Source: Actinophytocola sp035634895
GTDB lineage: Bacteria > Actinomycetota > Actinomycetes > Mycobacteriales > Pseudonocardiaceae
Assembly (NCBI RefSeq): GCF_035634895.1
Contig: NZ_DASQCC010000230.1
Coordinates: 1 to 64,000 of the forward strand
Direction of reading: 5' to 3'
DNA length: 64,000 nt
The translations under genes were made by a program, and so were the position numbers. Positions 36,847 to 45,517 of the stretch are shown piece by piece. Numbering within the stretch: position 1 is the stretch's first letter; every line of letters begins with the position of its first letter. The notes under the pieces were generated by a model that was not told the DNA's origin, searched no databases, and saw nothing but the letters and a program-made list of their open reading frames with translations.

Positions 36847-39375
36847 TCAGATCAGCCCGTACTGCCGTCCCGCCGCGACGGCGGCGCGGCGGGACCTGAC
36901 GTCGAGCTTGCGGTAGAGGTGGCGTAGGTGGGTCTTCACCGTGTTCGGCGACACGGACAGCTGGACCGCGATCTCCTCGACGGTGGCGAGGGTGGGCAGC
37001 TCGCGGAGGAGCTCCACCTCCCGCTCCGTCAGTTCCAGCGTGCCGCCCGGCGGCTGGGCGACGAGCGTGAGCAGCTCCTCGAGAAAGCCGTCCAACCGTC
37101 CCGACCTGCCCACCTGGGCCAGGATCAGCCGCCGCAGCTCCACGCCGCCGTTGCGGAACGGCCGGACCGTCCGGCCCGGTTCCGCGATCTCCGCGGCGGC
37201 ACGCAGCTGTGTCGCGGCCTGCTCCTGGTCACCGGCCCGTGCCGCGAGCACGGCACTGAGCAACCACGCCTCGATGATCGTCGTGGCGAAGTAGGACCGC
37301 ACGGCCTGGTTGGTGATCTGCTCCAGCAGCGGCTGGGCGACGCGAACCTGGTCGTGCTGGAGACGGTCGTGCACCCGCAACAACAGGCTCTCCCCCACGG
37401 TGCCGAGCGACGCGACGGCCACGCGGAAGATCTCCGCCGCCCAGCCGAGGCGACCGACACGCAACGCCAGGTCGTGTTCCAGCAGTGCCTCGTGCGCCAC
37501 CACCACCGGCGGCAGGCCGTTGCCGTGGCTCAACCGCTTGCGGTGGCCACGCAGCCGGTCCAGTGCGGCGGCCACGTCGCCACCCGTGTCGACGTCGACC
37601 GCCGCCGCCAGCGCCATCGTCCACAGTTCCGCGGCCGGGTAGCCGGCCTTCGGGAAGGCGGCCAACGCGCGCGACACGCACCGCCTCGCCTCCACGTGGT
37701 CCACGAGGTGGTAGGCCACCCAACCCGCGAGGCAGTACCCGAACGCACGGCCGTGCACGTCCGGCAGCTTCTCGGCCTGTTCGATCGCGTCCCTGGCGAG
37801 CCGCTGGGCGGTCGGCAGGTCGCCGCGGAAGAACGCCACCCCGCCGAGATAGCTCCAGCAGTGCACGAGCGCGACGCGGTGCCGGCTCTTGACGGCAATG
37901 CTCTCCGCCTGCCGGAGGTAACGCTCCGCGTCGGGCAGACCGAGCCAGAAGGACGCCGTGCCGCTGTTGAGCAACGTCAGCGAAGGCAGCGCCCAACCGG
38001 ACATGGCGGCGATCCGCGCCCGGAGCCGGTTCAGCTCGTACACCGACGCCGGGCTGAACCCCTGCAGGAACGTCCGCGCGACGGTCTCCAGATCACGCAC
38101 GGCCTGCGTTCCGCCCGCGACCGCGTCGGCGAGTCCGGGCAGCTGTCTCCTACCCGCGACGCAGTCGCCGCCCACCAGCTCCGCGAGGACGCCGACAAGC
38201 CTGACCTCGGGAGTGCCAGCCGGTTCGGCGGGCAGCGCCTCGATGAGCTCCCGCACGATCGCGAGCTCACCCCGCAGCACCAGTTCCGGTCCGTACCTGA
38301 CGACCATGCGGGTGATGAGCCCGAGGTTCCTGCTGCGGACGGCGTGCCAGGCCGCCGCGGCGAGGTCGTTGTCGCCCTCGGCCGACCACCGGGCGGTGAT
38401 CCGGTGGAGCCTGTGGAGCTTCTGCGGTACCTGGCGCATCACGTTCAGCAGGTGTGCGCGCACAAACGGATGCTGGCGGTAGCTCAGTCCTTCGGCGCGG
38501 ATCACCAGCAGGTCGCTGCGTGCCAGTTCGGCGAGCAGTTCGGGAGCGTTGGCGTTGTCCGTCAGCCTGCCCGCCAGGTCGGCGTCGAACCGCTCCGCCA
38601 CGCTGGTGCAGCGCAGCAGCTGCCGCTGCTCGGCGGTCAGCACGTCGAGCACCTCGTTCTCGAGGTAGTCACCAACCGTGCGGAGCGCGCCCGGGACGTT
38701 CGCCAGCACCGTGTCGGGGTCACGGACGTCGCTGATCGCCGTCGCCGCCATCCGCACCGCCACCGGCCATCCTTCGGTCAGGCGGAACAGCGTGTCCATC
38801 TGGTCCCTGGTGGCCGTCACGCCGAGCGCGAGGGCGAGCTGCGCGGTCTCGTCCTTGGTGAGGGCGAGGTCGGCCGCCCCGATCTCCCGGAGCAGACCGC
38901 TGACCCGCAGGCGGTGCAGGCCGAGTACCCGCTCGGCGCGGGTGCACAGGACCAGCCGCAGACCGCGAGGCTGCCAGGTGACCAACTGCTCTAGCGCGCC
39001 GAGCGTCTCCGGTCTGCGAAGGTGGTCGAGGTTGTCGAGCACCAGCCAGACCGGCTGGCCGTCGCCCGCCAGGTCCTCGACCGTGGTCACGCGGCCGCCG
39101 TGCCGCGGGCCGGCCGCGGGATCACTCCCCGCGACGCGGCGAACCGCCGCGTCCATCTCCCGCCGAAGCACCGCGGGGTCGTCGTCGGCGGGCTCGAGAC
39201 TGAGCCAGGCCACGGTCGGCCACACCTCTGCCGCCCGCCGTCGCCGCGCCCATTCCGCGACCGTGGTCGTCTTGCCGAAACCGGCAGGCGCGGACACCAC
39301 GGTCACGAGTATCTCGTCGTCCGGCAACGTCGGCAGCCGTTCGATGGCACGGCTGGATATCGGCTCGTCAATCAC
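36847..39375 (-). CDS. LAL-type (MalT-like) LuxR transcriptional regulator, copy 1
   Basis: An 842-residue STAND ATPase regulator. Walker A SAPAGFGKTTT is at 28-38 and the Walker B-like VWLVLDNLDHL follows. The middle is a long helical TPR-like sensor region. The C-terminal LuxR helix-turn-helix covers about the last 60 residues (LTEREVELLRELPTLATVEEIA, SVSPNTVKTHLRHLYRKLDVRSR). The start is the GTG at 39375, as no in-frame upstream start was found. It is paralogous to the protein at 45518-48109, with the same unusual LLRELP-LATVEEIA HTH. Such proteins are ligand-responsive activators; target genes are unknown. Confidence 0.9.
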   Translation of the reverse strand: MIDEPISSRAIERLPTLPDDEILVTVVSAPAGFGKTTTVAEWARRRRAAEVWPTVAWLSLEPADDDPAVLRREMDAAVRRVAGSDPAAGPRHGGRVTTVEDLAGDGQPVWLVLDNLDHLRRPETLGALEQLVTWQPRGLRLVLCTRAERVLGLHRLRVSGLLREIGAADLALTKDETAQLALALGVTATRDQMDTLFRLTEGWPVAVRMAATAISDVRDPDTVLANVPGALRTVGDYLENEVLDVLTAEQRQLLRCTSVAERFDADLAGRLTDNANAPELLAELARSDLLVIRAEGLSYRQHPFVRAHLLNVMRQVPQKLHRLHRITARWSAEGDNDLAAAAWHAVRSRNLGLITRMVVRYGPELVLRGELAIVRELIEALPAEPAGTPEVRLVGVLAELVGGDCVAGRRQLPGLADAVAGGTQAVRDLETVARTFLQGFSPASVYELNRLRARIAAMSGWALPSLTLLNSGTASFWLGLPDAERYLRQAESIAVKSRHRVALVHCWSYLGGVAFFRGDLPTAQRLARDAIEQAEKLPDVHGRAFGYCLAGWVAYHLVDHVEARRCVSRALAAFPKAGYPAAELWTMALAAAVDVDTGGDVAAALDRLRGHRKRLSHGNGLPPVVVAHEALLEHDLALRVGRLGWAAEIFRVAVASLGTVGESLLLRVHDRLQHDQVRVAQPLLEQITNQAVRSYFATTIIEAWLLSAVLAARAGDQEQAATQLRAAAEIAEPGRTVRPFRNGGVELRRLILAQVGRSGRLDGFLEELLTLVAQPPGGTLELTEREVELLRELPTLATVEEIAVQLSVSPNTVKTHLRHLYRKLDVRSRRAAVAAGRQYGLI

Positions 39376-39554
39376 GGCGAGGTGGCGAAGGGGCTGATTT
39401 CGACATGTTGAACTGGGAGTTTACCGACACATTCGCCGGGAGGACGGGATCTGGCGACGGCTCACACGTTTCGGGTGAGTACACGCTCGCCGGCCATGGC
39501 TCGTGCGGGGTCACCGTCCCCGGGTGGAGGCAGTACCCCGGAGACGGTGACGTC

Positions 39555-39986
39555 TCATGCCGGACGCCAGTGCTCGGCACCGGCTCGCAACCGTGGGGAC
39601 TCCGGTGACGGCATCCGCACCGGCCAGGTCGGTTGGGGCCATGCCAAGGGTTCCCCCACATTACCGCCGTCCGGGTCGACGTGGCGCAGCGCGTGCCGCG
39701 GCGCACCGTCGAGGCCGAGGAGCAGCTCCCGCGCCAGCTCGTTGACCAGCCGGACCAACCGCGGCGACGAGCGGACCACGATCAGCTCGTGCAGTACGTC
39801 GATCTTGGCGATGAGCCACCGGTAGGTCTGCGCGAGATGGCTGGGTACCGCGGGTGGATAACGCCGGAGCATCCTCGACAGGTACGCCAGTTGGTTCGCC
39901 ATCGCGTCACCGTTGCCGGTCATGGCCAGTTCCGCCAGGGCCGCGCGGATGGCGTCAACCACGGAGGGGGCGCGATGTTCGAGCAC
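39555..39986 (-). CDS. hypothetical protein, downstream of the sigma-factor gene
   Basis: A 143-residue protein with no recognised domain. The N-terminal two thirds is helical (VVDAIRAALAELAMTGNGD, NQLAYLSRMLRRYP, TYRWLIAKIDVLHELIVV). The C-terminus is Pro/Arg-rich and looks disordered. GTG 39986 is preceded by AAGGAAAAG. The gene starts 16 nt after the sigma-factor stop, so it is probably the third gene of the ANTAR-sigma operon. It might modulate the sigma factor, but this rests on position alone. Confidence 0.6.
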   Translation of the reverse strand: MLEHRAPSVVDAIRAALAELAMTGNGDAMANQLAYLSRMLRRYPPAVPSHLAQTYRWLIAKIDVLHELIVVRSSPRLVRLVNELARELLLGLDGAPRHALRHVDPDGGNVGEPLAWPQPTWPVRMPSPESPRLRAGAEHWRPA

Positions 39987-40002
39987 TGTCCAACCTTTTC
40001 CT

Positions 40003-40704
40003 TCAGGACTCCACCAGCAGCGCGAGCCGTCTGCGAAGCCGGTCGACGGCCTGGCCACGCAGCTGGGAGATACGGGAGGGGGTGACCCCGAGGTCGACCG
40101 CGATACGCGCCATGGGCCGCTCGCACACGAAGTACTCGACCACGACGGTCCGCATGGATCGGGGCAGTGCGTTGATCCCGTCCCACAGCTTGTCGGCGAA
40201 CTCGCGCCGCAGCACGTGTTCCTCCGGGCCGGGTTCGCTGTCGGGCAGCAGGTTCGCCACCGTGTCCAGGCCGATGTCCTGCAGGTGGACCGGGTTGCCG
40301 CAGCGCGCGATCTGGACCGCGGTGGCCATCTGCTTCGGCGAGAGGCCGACGAACAACCCGAGCTCGATCATGGTCGGGGGGCGGCCCAGCGCGGCGACCA
40401 GCTCCGTGTGGCCGGTACGCATGAGGTTGAGGCGCCGGCGAGCGGTCCGGCTGGGCCCCTCCACGGCTCGCACCTCGTTCATCAGGGCACCGCGTATCCG
40501 GGCCGAGGCGTACTGGTCGAACGGCTCACGCCCCGTCGGGTCGAACGCGCGGGCCGCGCACACGAGGGCGAGAAGACCGGTGGACACCAGCTCGTCCCAT
40601 TCCACGGACTGCGAGCTGGCGTCCGGCAGTTCCTGAACGTGTTGGTGCACCAGAGGAATGTGCTCGCTTATCAGCTCGGCCGTCGCCGAGGCAGGCGCGG
40701 TCAT
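40003..40704 (-). CDS. FliA/WhiG-like (sigma-28 group) RNA polymerase sigma factor
   Basis: A 233-residue group 3 sigma factor. Region 2 covers about 12-80 (HIPLVHQHVQEL, SVEWDELVSTGLLALVCAARAFDP, FDQYASARIRGALMNEVRAVE). Region 3 covers about 85-150 (ALGRPPTMIELGLFVGLSPKQ). Region 4 covers about 180-230 (INALPRSMRTVVVEYF, RIAVDLGVTPSRISQLRGQAVDRL). It is shorter and more divergent than WhiG. ATG 40704 overlaps the ANTAR gene stop by 4 nt. Its partners and promoters are unknown. Confidence 0.88.
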   Translation of the reverse strand: MTAPASATAELISEHIPLVHQHVQELPDASSQSVEWDELVSTGLLALVCAARAFDPTGREPFDQYASARIRGALMNEVRAVEGPSRTARRRLNLMRTGHTELVAALGRPPTMIELGLFVGLSPKQMATAVQIARCGNPVHLQDIGLDTVANLLPDSEPGPEEHVLRREFADKLWDGINALPRSMRTVVVEYFVCERPMARIAVDLGVTPSRISQLRGQAVDRLRRRLALLVES

Positions 40705-41378
40705 CCACTCCGCTCCCTCGGCCCGGTCTGGAACGGCATGGCGATCTCGGCGACCATCGGCGAGTTCTCGATGATCGCCTTGGCGACGTGGTCGAGCCGG
40801 ATCCGGTCGTGCCGGGCGAACCGGCGCATCATCTCGAACGCGCTACCCAGGGCGAGCCCGTGCCGCTCGGCGAGGATGCCCTTCGCCTGCTCGATCATGA
40901 TCCGCGAGCGCAGCGCCGTCTGCAGCTGGCGAGCGAGCCGTTCGGCACCGAGGAGGGCGCGATGCTCCACCAGCACGTTAGCGGCCAGCGCGGCGATCGC
41001 CCGCGGGATGACGAGGTCGTCCGCGAACCGCTCGGGCCGACGGCCGAAGAGGACGAGCGCACCGAGCGTCTCGACGCCCTGTCGCAGCGGAATTATCCGC
41101 ATGGCAGGGAAACCCGCGTCGTTCGCGGCCAGCCGGAGGTCGTTGTCCGACACGTCGAGTGGCAGCTGGGCGGCCTCGCTGGTCGCGGCGACCCTGACCG
41201 GCTTGCCGTCCTCACCGACGAGCATGACCGCGGCCGCCTCGGCGGAGGACAACGCGACCGAACGGCGCGCGAGCCTGTCCATGTACCGCGCCTCACCGAC
41301 CGGGCCGCGATCCATGTTCGACAGATCGCTGACGGCGGCGACGATTTCGTCCTCCCGGCGCGCGATGTTCGTTGTCAC
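40701..41378 (-). CDS. GAF-ANTAR protein (RNA-binding antiterminator type)
   Basis: A 225-residue protein with an N-terminal GAF-like domain (about 15-145) and a C-terminal ANTAR domain (about 150-210: LARQLQTALRSRIMIEQAKGILAERHGLALGSAFEMMRRFARHDRIRLDHVAKAII). ANTAR domains bind paired RNA hairpins and suppress termination. No receiver domain is present, so the GAF domain is the likely input. First gene of an operon with the sigma factor (ATGA overlap). Confidence 0.88.
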   Translation of the reverse strand: MTTNIARREDEIVAAVSDLSNMDRGPVGEARYMDRLARRSVALSSAEAAAVMLVGEDGKPVRVAATSEAAQLPLDVSDNDLRLAANDAGFPAMRIIPLRQGVETLGALVLFGRRPERFADDLVIPRAIAALAANVLVEHRALLGAERLARQLQTALRSRIMIEQAKGILAERHGLALGSAFEMMRRFARHDRIRLDHVAKAIIENSPMVAEIAMPFQTGPRERSG

Positions 41379-41553
41379 TCTTGGTCATCCCTCCTCTGGT
41401 CCCACTATCACGGCAGGCAGCGAAGTGTTCAGGCCGAAATGACTCCAATCGCCTGCTGCGGGTGAGGTACCGAGCAGTGGTGACGGTGTCCGTCCGGTGA
41501 GCCAGCACCGATGCCGCCGGCAACGGATGGGTGCCTGGCCGCGCCGGTGCCCG

Positions 41554-42819
41554 TCACAGGTACTCCACCCGAGGTCCGCAGACTCGGTGTCGGGTGTCCA
41601 GCAACAACCTGGCATGCCGCTCGACCAGATCGTAGTCGAGGTCGTCGTGATCGGTCAGGAGCACGACCGCGTCCGCCTCCCGCAGCACGGACTCCGCGAG
41701 CTCGACGAGCTTGACCGACGGTGGGCAGCGGTGCGGCTCGACGTGGGCGTCGACCGCCCACGTCACCGCGCCGTGCCCGTTGAGCAGCTCCACGACGCGC
41801 ATCGCGGCGGACTCCCGGACATCACCGGTGTCCGCGGCGCACGACAACCCGAGGAGCAGGACCACACTGTCCCCCAACGATTTCCGGTTCCTGTTCAGCG
41901 CGGTCGCCAACCGGTGCACCACGTAGTCCGGCATGTGGTCGTTGATGTCGTTCGCCAGCGTGACCAGACGGCTGTCGCGGTTGGGGTCGCGGCCCAGGCG
42001 GGCGGACAGGTACCGGGCGCCAACCGGCAGGCACTCCCCGCCAGGACCGGGGCCGGGCGTGAACCGGCAGAAGCTGAACGGCTTCGTCGCGGCGGCCTCG
42101 ACCGCCTGCCAGACGTCCACCCCCAGCTCCCGGGCGAACATCGCCATCTCGTTGATCAGCGCGATGTTCACGTGCCGGAAGGCGTCCTCGATCAGCTTGG
42201 CCAGCTCGGCCTCCCTGGTCCCGGCGACCGGCACGGTGGTCTCGACGAGCCGGTCGTACAGTGCCCGCACGGCGGACAGCGACGACTCGTCCGTGCCGGA
42301 GACCACCTTGGGTGTGTTCTCGAACCGCCAGTGCCGGTTGCCCGGTTCGGCGCGTGCCGGGCTGTACCCCACCGAGAAGTCGCGACCGGCGACGAGGCCG
42401 CTGCCCACCTCGAGCAGCGGCGCGACCAGCTCCTCCGTGGTGCCGGGATAGGTGGTCGACTCCAGCACCACGGTCGCACCGGGACGCAGGTGCAGCGCGA
42501 GGCCGCACACCGCCTCCGTCACGTGGGACAGGTCCGTCAGCCCGCCGGTGAACGGCGTCGGCACCGTGATGATCGCGTGGTCGAACCGGTCGGCGTCGAC
42601 GTAGTGCCCGGTGGGCAGGTAGCGGCCACTCGAGAGCGCACGCCGCAACCGGTCCGCACACACCTCCTCCACATGGGACTGCCCGTCCTGCAGCGCCCAG
42701 ATGCGGGCCGCGTCGGTGTCCAGGCCCACCACCGAGAAGCCGGCGTCGACCGCGCTCATCGCGATCGGCAGGCCGACGTGGCCCTGCCCGACGACGACCA
42801 GCCGCTCGGGCGCGGTCAC
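41554..42819 (-). CDS. divergent UDP-sugar dehydrogenase paralogue (copy 1), active site altered
   Basis: A 421-residue member of the UDP-glucose/GDP-mannose dehydrogenase family, close to the copy at 55453-56721. The Rossmann motif VVVGQGHVGLPIAM, the VLESTTYPGTTEELV segment, Lys208 and Cys263 are kept. However, the Asn four residues after the Lys is Asp212, the His before the Cys is Glu262, the conserved Asp four residues after the Cys is Gly267, and the C-terminal LGLAYKPNTGDVRES motif reads LGLSCAADTGDVRES. In the Streptococcus enzyme the equivalent Asn208 and Asp264 are catalytic. The protein may be inactive or altered in specificity. GTG 42819 overlaps the upstream epimerase stop. Confidence 0.82.
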   Translation of the reverse strand: MTAPERLVVVGQGHVGLPIAMSAVDAGFSVVGLDTDAARIWALQDGQSHVEEVCADRLRRALSSGRYLPTGHYVDADRFDHAIITVPTPFTGGLTDLSHVTEAVCGLALHLRPGATVVLESTTYPGTTEELVAPLLEVGSGLVAGRDFSVGYSPARAEPGNRHWRFENTPKVVSGTDESSLSAVRALYDRLVETTVPVAGTREAELAKLIEDAFRHVNIALINEMAMFARELGVDVWQAVEAAATKPFSFCRFTPGPGPGGECLPVGARYLSARLGRDPNRDSRLVTLANDINDHMPDYVVHRLATALNRNRKSLGDSVVLLLGLSCAADTGDVRESAAMRVVELLNGHGAVTWAVDAHVEPHRCPPSVKLVELAESVLREADAVVLLTDHDDLDYDLVERHARLLLDTRHRVCGPRVEYL

Positions 42820-43775
42820 AGCCGCGCTTCCGTCGGAATGCCGAACTCCTCCGCGTGGTTCGACAACCATGCGAGCGTCCTGGACAGCCCGGTCCGCAGC
42901 GGGACCGGGCGTGCGGCGGGAAACAGTTCGCGCAACCCCTCCGGGCAGGCCCGCGAATGCCGGATGTCACCCGGGCGCGGCGCGACGCGCCGGACGTCGA
43001 GGTCCCGGCCGACCAGCTCGCCCACCAGGCGTGCGAGCGCGTTGACGGTCGTTCCGGTACCGAACGCGAGGTCGACGGGGTACGGGCTGACCCGCCGGGA
43101 CCCGACCGCGTCGACGAGCACGTCGACGACCGAGTCGACGAACGTGAAGTCCCGAGACTGTTCCCCGTCGCCATGCACGACGAGCGCCTCGCCCCGCAGC
43201 GCGGCGACCGCGAAGGCCGGCACGACCGCGGCGTTGGGGGCGTCCGGGACCTGCCGCGGGCCGAAGACGTTGAACAGGCGGAACGAGATCGTGTCGAGCC
43301 CGAAGGAGGAGGCGTAGGCGCTCGCGTAGGACTCGGCGGCGAGCTTGCTCACGCCGTGCGGGCTGGCGGGACGGCACGCGCCGCTCTCGGCCCGGGTGTC
43401 GCCGCTGTCGCCGATGTCGCCGTACACCGAGCCGGACGAGGCGAGCACGACGTGGGCGCCGGCCTCCCTGGCCACCTCGAGCACGACGAGTGCGCCCGTG
43501 GCGTTCACGTTGTGGCTGACGAACGGGTCCTCGACCGAGCACGGAACGGGCGGCACCGCGGCGAGGTGGACGATCGCGCCGACGCCCCTGGCCGCGGCCC
43601 GGACGTCGTGGCGGTCGAGCACCGAGCCGAACATCAGGTCGACGTCGACCCCCGAGAGGTTGTCGACCCGGCCCGTGCTCAGGTCGTCGAGAACGACCAC
43701 GTAGTGGTCACGGACGAGTGCGCGGCACAGGTTGGTGCCGATGAACCCCGCGCCGCCGGTGACCAGGACCTTCAC
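42816..43775 (-). CDS. NAD-dependent epimerase/dehydratase paralogue (copy 1), catalytic Tyr replaced by His
   Basis: A 319-residue extended short-chain dehydrogenase. It has VLVTGGAGFIGTNLCRAL, LDDLSTG, VHLAAVPPVP, LASSGSVYGD, and RLFNVFGPRQVPD, and is plainly paralogous to the epimerase at 56718-57674. The catalytic Y-x-x-x-K of the family is H140-G-V-S-K144, read directly as CAC in the DNA. The Tyr normally acts as the base in 4-epimerisation, so normal activity is doubtful. GTG 43775 opens the frame; it overlaps the dehydrogenase gene by GTGA. Confidence 0.82.
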   Translation of the reverse strand: MKVLVTGGAGFIGTNLCRALVRDHYVVVLDDLSTGRVDNLSGVDVDLMFGSVLDRHDVRAAARGVGAIVHLAAVPPVPCSVEDPFVSHNVNATGALVVLEVAREAGAHVVLASSGSVYGDIGDSGDTRAESGACRPASPHGVSKLAAESYASAYASSFGLDTISFRLFNVFGPRQVPDAPNAAVVPAFAVAALRGEALVVHGDGEQSRDFTFVDSVVDVLVDAVGSRRVSPYPVDLAFGTGTTVNALARLVGELVGRDLDVRRVAPRPGDIRHSRACPEGLRELFPAARPVPLRTGLSRTLAWLSNHAEEFGIPTEARL

Positions 43776-43950
43776 TCGGCACCACCGGTCACGAGGATCC
43801 GCGTCCTTCCCGTCGCGGGTTGGCTCGGCGCGGGGTGAATCGCTGTCATCGCTGGCGCTCTCCTCGAGTACTGCGCGCGTTGCGCGCGCGGTCGACGTGG
43901 CGTTCTCGCCTGCGTCGTGGTCCAGGAGGCGGCGCGAAGGTGGCGTGTGG

Positions 43951-44589
43951 TCAGCGGCCGGTCTGCCGGCCGACCACCAGAGACTCTCGGGATCGGGTGA
44001 CACGCGTGCCGGCGAGCAGGTCGACCAGGTCCTCGACGGCCCTGCCGACGACGTCGATGGTCTGCCGGTACATGGGCGCCGGCCGCCCGGTGGGCTCCGG
44101 GATGTCGTGTGCGCCGGAGAGGCTGAACGGCCCGGTGCCACGCCTGCGCCTGGCCACCAGCACCGCCGTCCGGGCCCGCTGCACCAGGTTCACCGGCAGT
44201 GGGGCGGCGATGGGCGGCGCCAGCAGATGGGTGAACTCGAGCAGGCAGAACGTCTTCCCGAGCGCCTGTGGGTACATCTCGATCGCTACGGCGCGGTGGC
44301 TCTGCTCCGCGGTCAACACCAGGTCCGCGTCGGCGACGACGCCGCGCTCCAGTGCCGTGGCCCGAAACGCGGACACGGCGTTCTCCAGCTGGTATTGGCC
44401 CAGCAGATGGCGCGTGCGGATGTCTATGAGCGTGCCCGGCACGGCGATGGTGCCCGCGCTGGCCACCGTGAAGCTCGCCGCGCCGGGACCGAGACGGTCG
44501 ATGAGGCCTCTTCTCGTGAGAATCTCGGCCAGTGGCGACCGGCAGATGTTGTCGGAGCAGACGAACAGGATCCGGAAACGGGAACTCAT
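43951..44589 (-). CDS. low-molecular-weight tyrosine phosphatase paralogue (copy 1), altered P-loop
   Basis: A 212-residue LMW-PTP-like protein, with the P-loop C11-S-D-N-I-C-R17-S. The usual C-x-G-N-x-C-R-S has Gly replaced by Asp13. The expected general acid in the C-terminal D-P motif is Glu165-Pro166, where copy 2 has Asp165-Pro166. The C-terminal half (120-212) is longer than in classical 150-residue PTPs, a trait shared with copy 2 at 62522-63163. ATG 44589 is the natural start. Activity is uncertain. It precedes the epimerase and dehydrogenase paralogues on the same strand after a 175-nt gap. Confidence 0.8.
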   Translation of the reverse strand: MSSRFRILFVCSDNICRSPLAEILTRRGLIDRLGPGAASFTVASAGTIAVPGTLIDIRTRHLLGQYQLENAVSAFRATALERGVVADADLVLTAEQSHRAVAIEMYPQALGKTFCLLEFTHLLAPPIAAPLPVNLVQRARTAVLVARRRRGTGPFSLSGAHDIPEPTGRPAPMYRQTIDVVGRAVEDLVDLLAGTRVTRSRESLVVGRQTGR

Positions 44590-44769
44590 CTGACTCACCG
44601 GATCTTCCGCACCGCACGAGGAAAACCACACAGTGACATAAGTACTACCTCCGGCCAGGACCTCGACGTCCACATCCACAACTGGCTGGGACCGGGCCGG
44701 AATGCTGACAGACTACACAATCCGCCAGTGAATGATCATCGAACCTCTCCTGATCACCGGAATGGGGGG

Positions 44770-45003
44770 TTAACCATGCTCGGGCACCACGTTGTGTAGC
44801 TCACAAGCGTCGAGCTGTTCACCCACGGCGGGACTGTCGTCCGCCGACTGGCTGCCGCGCGTCCGGGTGACCAATCTCTGCGCGAGCACCGTGTTGATCC
44901 GCCGAGTGGCCCGCTGCAGCGCACATCCCGCCAACAACACCAACGGGCACAGGACGAGCACGCCGAACGCACCCACCCAGACGTACTCGAAGACCAACGC
45001 CAT
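44770..45003 (-). CDS. small single-pass membrane protein
   Basis: A 77-residue protein: MALVFEYVWVGAFGVLVLCPLVLLAGCALQ gives one strong TM helix, followed by a basic, hydrophilic cytoplasmic-type tail (RRINTVLAQRLVTRTRG). AAGGGA precedes the ATG by a suitable distance. I do not recognise a family. It lies upstream of the copy-1 phosphatase on the same strand (180-nt gap). Confidence 0.6.
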   Translation of the reverse strand: MALVFEYVWVGAFGVLVLCPLVLLAGCALQRATRRINTVLAQRLVTRTRGSQSADDSPAVGEQLDACELHNVVPEHG

Positions 45004-45517
45004 GACTCATCCCTTCGTATCACCGGTCGCGTCGTCGCCGAACACGGGCGCGCACCGGTTGCGCGGTGAACCTGGCGGTGGGGACCGGGCCAGGCCGCGG
45101 CGGAGACGAAGGAGCTCGCGGGCAGGAAGGCACTCCTTCCGGGGTGCCGTGCGAACTCGGGTCACGACGACCGGCGACCGGTGTCTGGGTGATGACCACC
45201 GCCGGCGTCACAGGTGGATCGGGCGGGACATGCCCACCGGATCACCACTTGGCTCCACGCGGTGATTGTCCCGGAGCGGTCGGCTCGTCCGCTTCATCCA
45301 CTGTGGGTGATCCGGCTTTCGGCGGGAAGCGCCGACCACGGTATGACCAAGACGATCGACGTCTGCCGCGTATACCCAGTGTGGTTCCATCAAAATTACG
45401 CTCGCCTAATCGAAGTCACCTGTTCGGGTAGAAGTTCGGATCCCACCTAGCTAAGTCGACGACCAATTCTGTATGCATTCACCAACGCGTCGCGCGATGC
45501 GTTTAAGGGGTACGTCT
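45004..45517. other. 514-nt divergent intergenic region upstream of LAL copy 2
   Basis: Short frames are present but have poor start sites. The last 170 nt are noticeably less GC-rich (for example around 45390-45480). This is consistent with a regulated promoter region between the small membrane protein gene and the LAL gene. No repeat, RNA gene or known operator was identified. Confidence 0.4.

Noticed and set aside
36928..38994. 688-codon plus-strand frame opposite LAL copy 1
   Set aside because: Shadow frame; the minus-strand product has Walker A and LuxR HTH motifs.
39405..39608. 67-codon plus-strand frame (MLNWEFTDTFAGRTGSGDG)
   Set aside because: No ribosome site and no conserved features; overlaps the end of the hypothetical gene at 39555. 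Could not be fully excluded.
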